From NCBI GenBank assembly GCA_905250125.1, contig CAJNOL010000303.1, positions 50,194 through 114,193 of the forward strand: a stretch of 64,000 nt of DNA, given 5' to 3'. A program made the translations under genes and the position numbers. The stretch comes from Rotaria sordida (taxonomy: Eukaryota; Rotifera; Eurotatoria; Philodinida; Philodinidae). The notes below the pieces were generated by a model, which ran no database searches, was not told the DNA's origin, and worked only from the letters and a program-made list of their open reading frames with translations. How positions within the stretch are numbered: position 1 is the first letter of the stretch; each line of letters begins with the position of its first letter. Positions 11,704-26,121 of the stretch are shown piece by piece.

Positions 11704-13056
11704 ATTTTTCTTTATCTGATCGAGCAAATGCAGTCTATAATATTACTATTCTATTGTTTCTCAATCTCATTCTTTGTCTTTTTCTCTCTTTTTTTTCGTC
11801 ATTCACCTGATATATATGCAAACGAAAGTGAATATGTCATATATGACTTGGGTGTCAGGGTTGCTAGCTGATAACTAATATCATAATAATATACAATAAA
11901 AATTAAGAATTTATCTTTATCATAACTGTTTCTATTCTGTATTCTTTTTTTCTTGAGAAATTGTCCACTGTTCTAATTTTCACATGAGTACAATAATTAA
12001 AACATGCATACAGGTAACAAAACAAAGCACAAAGATTCTCGAACAACGAACTTTGCACCTTGTAAAAAGAAGACTATAACAAGTTAATAAAAACCCACAT
12101 TCCTTGTCTCATGAATATATGTAACTTGCGAAATTTTTATCTTATTCCTAACTGTGATTTAGTTTGCTAGACAACAAACAAAAAATTAAGTATTTTTTTG
12201 TTTGATTTTGAACTCATCTCAAGAAAATAGTGGAATAATTAAATAAAAATTAATAAAACAGTTAGTTTTGCTAATTGTTTAATAGAGCACTCAACTTGAA
12301 ATTTTTATTTAATCACACGTGATTCATTGAAATTCATCTTATCAAAAAATGACTAATAGATATAAAAAAAAAACGTCTTTGAAAATATCGAAAGATTATT
12401 CCAGCGAACCACGTAATGCAAGTATGCGTTTTTTTGAGTCATACATCATGACCTATACAGATTTTAACGTATTTTGTATTAGTTAAATGTCATGCTGATT
12501 TTTCTTTTTGTATCTAATACGATAACCTTCGTTTAATTTGAGGAGAAAGATAAATATTTATATTTCGCTTCAAAAACGTATTTTTTTAAATAAAAAAGAC
12601 AATGTTTTGTATCCACATTCTTGTTTTTTTTTGAAAATATTCTTAATATTTTGTAAAATTATTGTCTTTTAGAGAAAAGACTTTTTATTATCTCTCTAAT
12701 CTAATATCATCCATGAATTGAATACAAACAGTCTTCTAAGTTTCAATTAATATTAGAAAGAAATTTTTACAATTAATAAAACATCATTAAGCATTATATA
12801 AATGTTGATAATTGTTAAAAGTCGACGTTTGATTCACTCATACTATGTAAAAAATGTTTACACATGACTTATACATAGTTATGAAGATGTTAATATTTTA
12901 AAATATTTGCTTGTGGTCAACTAAATAATTGCTCATTTTTATATTCATATTGATTGTAATAATTTGCTTCATGCAAGTTTCTTATGAGTACTTATAATTA
13001 ATATGCATGTTCCAATACAATACTCTGAGGCCGAATTTGACCTGTAATTCTTATAA
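11704..13056. other. Intergenic, upstream of TBC1D25
   Basis: Non-coding AT-rich DNA. It should hold the TBC1D25 promoter (immediately right of 11703), which has a pyrimidine-rich stretch at 11755-11800. No gene-like frame is seen. Confidence 0.5.
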
Positions 13057-14042
13057 TGTAGGTCAATCATATATTGTGTTCTATATTTTTAAAGAGTACT
13101 TTATTGTACTTTGCACAGAGTGTCACATAACCTTGGCCTCTCCCTCTACGACTGAAAGGATAGACAATATCACAAAGTATTTATACTAGATTAAAGCGCG
13201 TCAAAAACTGGATTTATTGGTACTAAATAATAAGGATTATGAAGACCTTTTAACGTCGAGCTTAAGACATTTTCAGAAATTTAATACTTTTTTGGTGTAG
13301 AAAGGTAAGATTCTAGTAATTCCAAAATGGAGTAAAACATTTTTTCTTGGATATATTCACATGGTTCGATAGAGCTTGTCGAGCTCTAGAAAACTGTATA
13401 CTTCAAAAAACATTTGAGGTATCTTTTTGCGATAAACAATTCAAAAACCTACTTGGAAAATCTCAAAAACGATTAAAAAACACATCGTTTTTATATAGAA
13501 GAAAAACACTCGATTTTTCAATGAGAAAAGCTAATTTTATTGAAAAATCGAGTGTTTTTCTTCCATATGAAAAAGATAAGTTTTTTTATAGTTGTTGAAA
13601 TTTTCCAAATAGGTTTTTGAATTTTTTATCTCAAAAAAATGACTCAAAAATTTTTTCGAAATATACAGTCTTGTAGAGCGCGACGAGCTCTATCGAGCCA
13701 TGTGAAAATATCCAAGAAAAAATGTTTTACTCCATTTTCGAATTACTAGAACCTTACTTTTCTACACCAAAAAAAGTATAAAATTTCTGAAAATGTCTTA
13801 AGTTTGACATTAAAAGATCTTCATAATCTTTACTATTTAGTACCAATAAATCCAATTTTTGACGCACTTTAATCTGGTATAAACACTTTGTGATATTATC
13901 TATCTTTTAGGTCGTATAGAAGGGGAGGTAAAGGTTACGTGTCACCGTGTACTTTCTTCTGAAATCAGAGAAATGATGACGTCAGTCGTAGAAAGAGAAA
14001 ATGCTAGTGAAGTAAAATAGTTTCAAAAAGGATTGACCTACA
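13057..14042. mobile_element. 986-bp foldback element
   Basis: A nearly symmetric inverted repeat. The ends are TGTAGGTCAATC (13057) and GATTGACCTACA (to 14042), with TA close outside both ends. Matching inner segments include 'atattcacatggttcgatagagct' versus the inverse of 'agctctatcgagccatgtg', and 'gcgcgtcaaaaactgg' versus the inverse of 'ccaatttttgacgcac'. The fold centres on about 13495-13562, where gaagaaaaacactcgatttt meets its own complement. The arms differ by point changes and short gaps, so this is an old copy. It has no transposase; frames at 13007-13189 and 13347-13598 are chance. Confidence 0.8.
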
Positions 14043-15464
14043 ATATAGATTTATAGATCGAATCTGAATTCAGGCAATGCTTCATCACTTTCTAATAGTA
14101 CTTATTATATTAGTTCATTCATGTATATTATTATATTATCAATATGGTTTGTTCTTGAACGGTCAGATAGATCGACTTGATAAAGGTAAAGATTTTAGTA
14201 ATAAGATTATAAAAATAAAATTTCGATTTAAATATGATTTTAAATACTATTGTTAGCTAAATAACTAATCATAATGAAGAAATACTGACTTGGTTGACGA
14301 TTCGAATGCACAGCTGATAATTGAAAATTTATTGTGAAAACCTGGCAGGATAGGTTTGTTTTCAAAAATATTGATTAAAAATCTTAAAAAGACCAGGCCG
14401 AAAATGAATTGTAATATCTAGTTCGATGCGTTTTTATTTTCTCTTTCCGACGGTGAGAAATGCATTTCTTTCTCTCGTTTTTATTGAAAGTGATTCAAAA
14501 CATATCCTTCCGCTTTTTTCGTTAAGATGATCATTAGTGTTATCATCACATAGATATTCGTTTAGCAGCTACTTCACAAAACATGAGAATTGGTGTTCGA
14601 TCTTCTAACATTATATAATATGTATTCGTTTTACTGGTATTCCCCCTCATAAAAAGTCTTCCACCGTGTGATGTTATAACATCACAGTGGAACAGTCAGC
14701 TAAACGAATACCGAAACTTCAATATTCAGTGACATCAAGTTTAACTAAAATGTCTTTCATTTGTGAATTAAAACTATTTGCACTGTTATTTTCAACAATA
14801 TAACTAGAACATAATTTTCATGAAAACAAGATAATAGAGTTTAATATTGTTTTATTTTCTTTTACAGCTACAATTCTTTAAAGTAAGTCAGCAAGTACTA
14901 TTGAGTAAAAATTTTTAGCCCAAATACAACAAAAAATATAATTGGTTGTTATTTATCCAATGAAAATAAAGACGGATATCCTACACAGGATAAAGTGCTA
15001 CACATAATCATGGAAAATGCATTGATAACTTAAAATAAAACATTATTAAAGAAAAAAACAAGACAATGCATTTTCTTTTTTAGTCTTTCATAAACGTCTT
15101 CAACATATAGAGACAGTATATTTAGTTTAAATGTTTCTCTTTTAATTCAATAAAAATACTCAATGCAATCATTTTGAAATAATAGCATACGATTATAAAT
15201 CAAATATTGTTCTATTTTTTTATTCATAGATAAAAGAAAAACGAGCAACGTTTTTGCGCTGCCTTGTCTGCCGCTATTTCGGCGTATATGTGGGATGATG
15301 AAAAATAATTGATAAAAACAAACCTAAATATTTCATTAAAATCTCATATCTTTTCCCTTTACCCAACGTCCTCGACATATTATTATTTCGTTTTTCTTTT
15401 TTTGTCTCTTGTTTAATCCCTTATTATTTTCTTTCTCCAAACATTTATTAATTATTGTTTGTAA
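14043..15464. other. Intergenic, upstream of PP1 gene
   Basis: No gene. A small inverted-repeat unit lies at 14554-14711: atattcgtttagc near the left end, gctaaacgaatac at the right. Inside it is a near-perfect hairpin at 14661-14690 (ccaccgtgtgatgttataac and its complement). A locally GC-richer segment at 15240-15300 (gcgctgccttgtctgccgct) followed by a T/C-rich leader at 15345-15440 probably belongs to the PP1 promoter and 5' UTR. Confidence 0.5.
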
Positions 15465-18044
<2,580 letters not shown>

Positions 18045-18747
18045 ACCAATATATCAATTGCATTCAATCTTCCACTGGATCAAGACACATCACTACTAAT
18101 AATTTTCTTCTTAGCATGCGTTTTTTTTCCCTGCCGGTTGGAAAATCCCATTCGACTACCAACAAAATATAGACATCATTGATCTTTTGTATATAATCAC
18201 AATTGTCTCTGAAACTGCTTTTCTCGTGCTTGTTCTCTCTCTTTATATATATATATATATACATATTCGTATACCTTCTATTACTATCATTCATACCTAT
18301 CTATTCTAACTTTTCTTTTTCTTTGTCGTCTTTGTCAGTTGTTTGTTTGGTTTTCTTTTTTTTTGTTTTTTGCATCATCAACTAGAGAAAGCTCTCTGTT
18401 TGCAAGCGTTCGACAAGTAATCGGTCGTCTTCACTTCTCTTTTGGTCCACATATATATACATATAATTATATATCTTTGATCACGTCAGCCCATGGCTAG
18501 ACAATAGTAGCAACAACAGATGAGTGTGTATGTGTCAATTGAATATTTTTTGTTCTCTCATTTTTTTTTTTGTCTTTTACATTAGAACAACTTATGGTCA
18601 GCCATTCTTTCTCCTGTTTTTTTTTGTGTGTGTGACTTCTATTTGAGAAGAATAAAAACAAAAATTAGAAAAAAAATAAGAAGGGATTTAAGCCGTATAT
18701 ATTTCTCCTTTTTCTTTCATAAAAAAAGTTTTATAGTAACAGTAAAA
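18045..18747. other. 3' flanks of two convergent genes
   Basis: Between the stop of PP1 (plus) and the stop of the 118-aa gene (minus). Pyrimidine-rich and T-rich runs and a (TA)n tract at 18245-18260 are consistent with 3' UTR and terminator DNA. No gene. Confidence 0.5.
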
Positions 18748-19220
18748 TTAAGATTTTTTTAATCGATCTTTTGGATCATAACGACTTAATAATGATGAAC
18801 GATGACGGTCATATATTTCATAAAATCGTGGTTGAAGTTGATCAGATCGTGATGGAAGATTGTATTTTTGGTCAACACGTTCACGAGGTTCAACATTATA
18901 ACACATTTGTTCACGTTTATTAAAATAAAGTGCATCATCATGTTCATAATGTGGAATATTTTCTTGATGAGCATTCTAAGAAATAAAATAAACATTTTTT
19001 TTTTGAAGAAGAAGAGTATTTTTGATGTACATTAATGATTAATTCACGATTGGCTATATCACGACGCCATGGTTCAATATATCGAAGTGGAATGAGTGGA
19101 TGAGGTGCTGAATAGTGAGTAATTCTTGTCACGAAAAAGAAGAAGGACTAATATATATGTAAAATAAATGAATTTAAATATTTACCGAATAGAAGATGAA
19201 CTATCGTCATGTTTTGCCAT
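18748..19220 (-). CDS. Conserved-looking small protein, 118 aa, unknown function
   Basis: Three exons: 19220-19186, 19124-19031 and 18975-18748, summing to 357 nt. The protein starts MAKHDDSSSSIR, followed by ITHYSAPHPLIPLRYIEPW and RRDIANRELIIN. A charged, Tyr/His-rich C-terminal half follows (IPHYEHDDALYFNKREQM ... RFYEIYDRHRSSLLSRYD) and ends DRLKKS. It has no signal peptide, membrane helix or cysteine pattern. The dense exon coding, GT-AG sites (GTAAAT, GTACAT) and matched phases support a real gene. The composition (short, basic/aromatic, PW motif) is like small axonemal microtubule-inner proteins, but this is only a guess. The acceptor of exon 2 (GTGACAAG) is weak and could be shifted. 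Confidence 0.65.
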
Positions 19221-22200
19221 TTGTATTTACGGTTTGTTCTAGGTGAAAAAAAAAGAATTTTTCAAGAAAAATGAAAGAGAAGAGAACATGTTTTTTTTTT
19301 AAATTAAGCAACCTTAGTAACATAAACAGTTACCGACACTTTTCAATAATAGAAATCTAACAACATGCAGATGTCGTTGAAATCTTGAATTAATGTAGTG
19401 TAAAAATAATTTATTATAAATGAAAAATAGACTTGACATTTGTCCGATTCAGTTAATTAAATCATTTATGTAACTTGTCCAAGAAAGTGTAGAAATGAGT
19501 ACATTATTAAAAATATGGATTGAAGAAATATCATGTTTATCTGTTAATTGGATTAATTTGTTAGATATCTAAAGAAACATCGCAAACATCATTAAATGGT
19601 ATTAGTACCGAATGCTGTTCATTCCAGATTACTATTTTCCTTACAATAGATTTTCAATGGTCGATCATGAGTTTCTTCGGGGTCTCATTAACCTCATTTC
19701 TATGCAAATGCAATTTTAATGATGTAAAATAGCCTCATTACTATTGTTATATATTAATGACTTCAATCAACAGTCTTTCATAATATTTTTGCCATTTCAA
19801 AAAAAAAAAACAATTTTTACTTCATTGGTAATAGTTTCTAAAAATACTCATTATCAAGCATGAAATATCATTAAATAGCTATGTCAATCGACCTTTAAGT
19901 TTCCAATTAATTTCTATTTTCTTTCATAATGATAACGATTTTCGATATGTTTGTAAACTAAGTAATTACATATAAATAGTTAACATATGATTCTGTTCAA
20001 GATTTTACAATAAAATAAAACTAATTAACATGAGCAAATTAGAGATATAAAAGGTTTATATTGAACAACTTAAAATGGTTTGAAAAGTCTTTGAAGTTGT
20101 ATAAGCTTTCGAGATCAAAGAATTACGACAGATATTTTTATCATTTTGTCTGTCATAATTTGCTTTATAATAGGTCAAAGTTCTTCAAGCAAATCATTAG
20201 ATTTGACTGTAAATAAAGATCGAATGATTGGAATAAAAGATAGCGACATTAAATAGATCATGAAAAGCATTACAATAATAAAGAATCAAAGATTATTATT
20301 TATCGTCTTTCTTAAAGTCACTTATTGAATGAAATTGTATTGTCAAATGTCATTTTAGTTATCATTTGTTATTATGAAGTCTACTGATTTTTCGATATAA
20401 GACTTGCCATATCCAATTAGTTCAACATATTTGCTTTGATAGTTTCCAACAATTCAGATTCAACCGGAATCTGTAAGAATCGGTATTGGAATATTGACGA
20501 GAGACACTGAAAGAAGATGACAATATCTTGTGTACGTCTTATCGCTTGATGGAAAACCATTTAAGTCTAGTTATGAAAATACAGGAGGCATTAAAGATAT
20601 ACAAATCTGAATATACTTGGCCTCTATATCTAAACATTGATCTAGTGAAATTCATGGAAAACATTCTATGAAAAGCGAGATACTGAATGGATAGAACGCG
20701 ATGAGTTCTATTTGCAGTCTCCTTGGTTCTTTATTTAGAGTCGGCCTAAGAGGAACTATGATGGATTTGTCTTTAGAGGATGATAGACTAATTTACCAAA
20801 AATGACTTAGCGAACTGAATAGAGCTTATCAATATCTATTAGAAGAACAATTTACAGTGAATTCATACGCGAAATATTCGAGTTAAGACTGATGAAATAC
20901 TATGAAAACAAAAATTTCTATTTACACTATTTCAAGAATAGATCTAATCGTAAATATCACTTTAGAAGAGAAAAATCTATATTTGTTTTATTTAGATTTC
21001 TTTTCATAGCAGATTCAACAGTAAGTATTCATTTAACAAACAAAAGATATTTATGACTTCTCAGAATAAATTATATTCTTTTTGTTCTAATGGGGTGATG
21101 ACAGGAAAGAGATGAATAGAAAATCTATTTTCTTCGAACTGAAGAGAGTCTCACATAAAGACAATGATAAATGATGTCACACGATAGTCTACAATGGTCT
21201 CATATGTATAGTTGTGTGTCATCTACGACATCACCAGACACAAATTGCAATTATTGAGTCAAGAAAAATGATGAAATACGACTGGTGTATATTTGTATTC
21301 TCCAATGTCGTATTCGACAGTCTTAATCTTCTTCCTGTAGAGTAATCAAATATGAATGTGGCCAACGAGTGAAAGAACAAGAGAATAAATTAAATAAGGA
21401 AAATGAGAGAGGGGAAGAGAAAAATAGAAACAAGATCTAATGGATTTCTAGAAAAGTTGTCATTGAAAAAAACAAATATTTAAAATCTTTCTCTAAGCAT
21501 GATCAAAAAGTAGCATTTTTTTCCTATCAGTTTTATTCTATATATGTCTCATCAAAAGTATGTTCCTTTTACTTAAACTTTTCATTGTAAGTGCAACTAG
21601 CACTTATGTCGCTCTGGCGACACAATGAGATCAAACGAATTATGAACTGTTGATGTGTTAACTTACACTCTCAAATACATGAAGAATAGATGTTTTTTGG
21701 TATTTTATGTGCAATATAATATATATACAGCTCCTAAATGAAACATAATGAAGAGCTGAAGTCTTGGTTACAGATAGGTAGTTGTTTTAATACATTTTCA
21801 ACTCTCTAGGTAGTTTCTATCTTTCACGAGATTCTTAACAAAATGTGAACTTTAGTTTAGAGTCATGCTTTTGTGACAGAATTGTTCTGTAGCAATATCA
21901 TTTCTATAGAATAGAGACTGATATGATTTTGAAGAATATAAAGTTACACAGAAAATAACCTGAGTCAATGGATAGAATGAGTCGAAGAGTCTCAATGGAT
22001 CAAAATGTAATCAATACCTCGTGATTCATGTATAATAATATAATTGAATTCGTGCGGAAATTAATAAAAAAAAATGTCTCTTTATATGAAATGAATAAAT
22101 CAGCACATAATCCTCTACTCACTGACACATATAACTTCTTTGACAATCAATCACAGTAAACTTTTTGATCTTAAGTCTAAATGGAGCAGTAGACTACGCA

Positions 22201-22811
22201 AATACATTCCTAAAAGTGTTTCTATTGTTGTCTTCGAAACGTTTCAATTCTAGTTTTTGCAGTCGTCTGATAAAATCATCATACGAATCTCTACGAAATT
22301 CAAAAAAACATCTTTAATGTCTTTAGAAAAAAAACGATGAATAATATTTGAAATGGAAGCATTTCTCTTCCTGAGTAGCATTATGTACTCTAGACACGCG
22401 AAATCTTTATTGAAGTAGACACCTCAAAAATTAGTGTAAAAAATGATAGTGGAATATATCATCAAATAGGAATCGATCAGTAGAAAAAAATTCTTCGTCG
22501 GAGATACGAAGTACTCTTTCAATTTGTTGAAACCTGAACAACGTTTATTATAGAAAGTCTATTTGTATGTCCCTTCGTTTCGTAGTAAAATGCTATACTA
22601 AGAAATAGATGTTACAATGTGAAAAAAAAATGAAATACCATAACGCTTGATCATGCCGATATGTCGACAGTCTATAAATAGGTCATATACAAAGAATGCC
22701 ATTAAAGTAAATGCGTACAACTTGTCCGTGTGTGTTTCTCTTAGACTCAATACTTATCCAATATAATATGTGTTATATATTTAGTACAGTTTACATTGAT
22801 TCCATTATATA
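19221..22811. other. Intergenic, no gene seen
   Basis: AT-rich DNA with stops in all frames. Two adjacent small hairpins (aagtgcaactagcactt and tgtcgctctggcgaca) lie at about 21589-21623. No coding or RNA gene is recognised. Confidence 0.45.
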
Positions 22812-23370
22812 GGGTGCCCGAAAAGTCCTTAGAGTTACAAAAATTTGGATATCTCCATTATGGTTGGACTAAACGAGCTCATTTTTCTAACAAAGATTGA
22901 GGCATGTTCACACTCCAAATTCATATGGACAAGGGTATTGAGAGTCTTTGTTAAGTATCACTATTGACCTCAACAAGAAAATTTTACTGTTTCACAGTTA
23001 GGAAAACAAACATTACACAGGATAGGGCAAAAGACACTTTATTGAAAAGACAATTGACTCTCTTCATTATGGCTTGAGCGAACCAACTGATATTTTTACC
23101 CAGGATAGAGGCATATCCACACTCCAAATCCATACTGACAAAGTAAGTGAGGACCTTTGTTAAGTATATGGTTTTTCTTCCTCTCTGTGGAACAGTAAAA
23201 TTTTCTTGTTGAGGTCAATAGTGATACTTAACAAAGATTCTCAATACTCTTGTCCATATGGATTTGGAGTGTGAACGTGCCTCAATCTTTGTTAAAAAAA
23301 TGAGCTCGTTTGGTCGAGCCGTAAAGGAGATATGAAAATTTTCCTAACTCTAAGGACTTTCCGGACACCA
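22812..23370. mobile_element. 559-bp foldback element (GGGTGCCCG ends)
   Basis: The left end GGGTGCCCGAAAAGTCCTTA and the right end (inverse of taaggactttccggacacc) form terminal inverted repeats. The match continues inward for about 190 bp (aacgagctcatttttctaac, ccaaattcatatggacaagg, cctcaacaagaaaattttac and their inverses). The centre, about 22995-23195, is less symmetric. There is no transposase frame, so it is a non-autonomous MITE-type element, probably Tc1/mariner-like by its ends. TA-like bases flank it but the duplication is not clean. Confidence 0.78.
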
Positions 23371-23914
23371 TTTAAATCTATATACTCTATCATGTTCATA
23401 TAGTAACATGCAGATATTCTAAAATTTGAAATATTATTCAGATTACTCTCAAAAAACGTATCCAAGTGTATGATCAGGAAGAGTAACTTTGCTAGTAATG
23501 AAATAAATTGCATGAGAAAATATTATTATATCTAAAATCATTTGATATTAGCAAACAAAACTTGATGAGAATGATCGATAATATTTTATACTTAAGAGAA
23601 ACTGCTCAAGAAATTAAATACAGACGTTTTTAGTCAATGGATCTAGTGAGCAAGAATAATAAAATCAAGACATTATGTATGATTGAGGCCAATCTATTTC
23701 CCAACTGTATCGATAAGATTTTCTTCAATCTCAAATATTAATACTAAACAACTAGTATGATTTTATACATATATTACTTTGATTAATACTAGAATGAATC
23801 TAGCAATCTAAAGACGTTACTTTGATCTGCACACAAGTCAATCCATATAGATAAATTAACATAATGAAAATAGAATCTTGTATTGTTGGAATTTCTATCG
23901 AGTTATGATTATTA
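23371..23914. other. Intergenic, no gene seen
   Basis: AT-rich spacer between two foldback elements; nothing recognised. Confidence 0.4.
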
Positions 23915-24549
23915 AGAGTACCCACCTTTTTCCGAAGAATGATTCATTGGAAAAATTTGAAATTTTCAGGACGGGTAGTTTTTGACGAGTAGAACAAAAG
24001 TTGTTATTCAGGATGCTGTCTTCTATGGAATACTCGGATCGCAATGACCCCAATTTTCACTCCGTTCCTCAGAACTGCTATGTTCGATCGAGCTGAAAAT
24101 TTTTTTTGTAAGCACTAGACACTGTTTGGGATAGGTATCTTTTCATTTTTTGTCTTTCGAATATAAAAGCCAAAATATCGAAAGTACCCTTAAAAAACCG
24201 CACATTTTTTTTGAATAGAACTATTAAAAATCAATAGAACAATATATTTTTTTTATTTCAAAAAATAGCCATTCTAGACAGTGTATAGTAAATGTGAAAA
24301 AAAGTTTCAGCTCGATCGAACGTACTAGGTCGGAGCAAGGTGATTGTTTTTGGACTTTTATCAAGAAAAAATTGGTTTGAGAAAAAACGCAAAACAATGT
24401 TTAGCTTTCGCTAATTTGATTTCTTCTCGAATATTTTAATATTGAAAGACAATTTTTGAATATGCAGTAGATAGATACTACTTCAGACTATAGAATGGTC
24501 ACAACAAAAAAACAAAAATTTCGGGTTATGAATGGACTGATGGTATTCT
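23915..24549. mobile_element. 635-bp MITE-like inverted-repeat element
   Basis: The ends are TA|AGAGTACCCACC on the left (23913-23914 is TA) and GATGGTATTCT|TA on the right. Inside, 'gttcgatcgagctgaaaattt' (about 24090) pairs with the inverse 'gtttcagctcgatcgaacgt' (about 24304), and 'actagacactgt' pairs with 'acagtgtatagt'. The end sequence resembles that of the element at 31775-32546 (AGGGGACTCCAC), so they may be one family. No transposase frame is present. Confidence 0.6.
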
Positions 24550-26121
24550 TAAGAGCGTAGATAAACCGGGTATGATCGTTCCAATCGTGCATTTGGTATA
24601 CCAGATGAAATATCAATTAGACATAGACATTTACATCTTACTAGTTTCTGTGTTGACTGACACTAATATAAGATCATATGATAGACAAATGCGATGTTTC
24701 TTTATGAAATAAATAACTTTACCAGTTGATATTTCACGAAAAATAAATCAATGAGAGATTCTTTTTATTGATATCATTTAATCAATCCAATTATTTATGT
24801 TTTAGATATAAAATATTTATTAATGCATAATTATTTTTTTCTTTTTCCTTACAAAATAATAGTTGGAGAACAAAAAGTTCTTGTTGAGATAAACATATGT
24901 GAGAATCAAGTCAGAAAAAAGGAAATAACGGATGGTACACATTAAATGAAACAATATTATTTTCTTTGGATCACTCCGATACATTTTTAGAAATTCGTTC
25001 GATAGAGAATTTTTCATTCTACAAAACTATTCGGTTTGTTTTTCAAAGAAGTTTCTATTATTGAAGCAAAATTTATAATATTAAGACTTACTCAATCATC
25101 TAACTGTAAACCGTCACAAAAAAAAACCGATTTGCAGAAATTTCAAAGATGCTATAAAATTTTGCACCTCTTAATATGTTTCACACTTTTGAAAGGAATA
25201 TTTGCGAGAAAAGCTTTCAAAAAAGATGGAAAATTCTTGGAACAGAAACTCTTGTCTGACAGAACTATATGATCATTCTTTTGTAATTCGATACAATGTA
25301 ATCATTTTTACTCTTCAACTTAACACTCATACTCTTTTGTTCAAAATTAACTTCTACATCTCACACTGCTAGAATGATTATTTCATATATCAAGTCTCGC
25401 TTTAGACAACATGTTTTTTTTTCCTAAAATACGTAGAAAATTTTCATTAGATGTTAGTTTCAAGCCTTTTTTGCATAAAAAATAGCATAAGGGACTTTGA
25501 AAAGTTACTTTCTATCCATCGATACTAACTTTATCACTTTTTGAATTGATCTTGCTGAGTAAAGACTTATATAAATTAATAAATACTTGTAGAAAAGCGC
25601 AAATCATAGTTAAACGATTAAAGTAATTGTTTATATTTAAAATTTTGATTCAATAGGAAAAATTTATTTGAAAAACAAATGCAACAGCTATTGCAAAGCA
25701 AAGAATTCTCGTTTGAATAACTTTATGAAAATGTATCTGAGTGATCGAGACAAAAAAAGACAATAATTTTGTTCTATTTAATCTGTATTACTTGTTACAA
25801 TAAAATAGCTCATCTGTTTAAAAAGAATTATGATGAATGACTACTTTGCTCTTCTCATTTGATTTGTAAATGACGATAATGCACGATAATATTGCTTGTT
25901 CATAATACATAATAGACGATAATATTGCTTGTTCATAAGACATAATAAACGATAATATCTCAACAACAAAGAAACAGCTAACAACTTAAATAACAACGAA
26001 ACTTGAACTATTGCTGAAGAAAAAGGGACAGAAAAAAATAATGATATAATCTAATCTAAATTTAAAAAAGCGAAGAAGTTTATTGTGGATAACCGTAGAT
26101 AAATAACGGTTATATGAGGTT
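24550..26121. other. Intergenic, 3' of the carrier gene
   Basis: No gene. A direct repeat of 'cgataatattgcttgttcataa' with spacing of about 40 bp occurs at 25887-25936, with a third partial copy (ataaacgataatatc) to about 25960. Confidence 0.5.

Noticed and set aside
13347..13598. 83-codon open frame
   Set aside because: It spans the centre of the palindromic element at 13057-14042 and contains self-complementary sequence.
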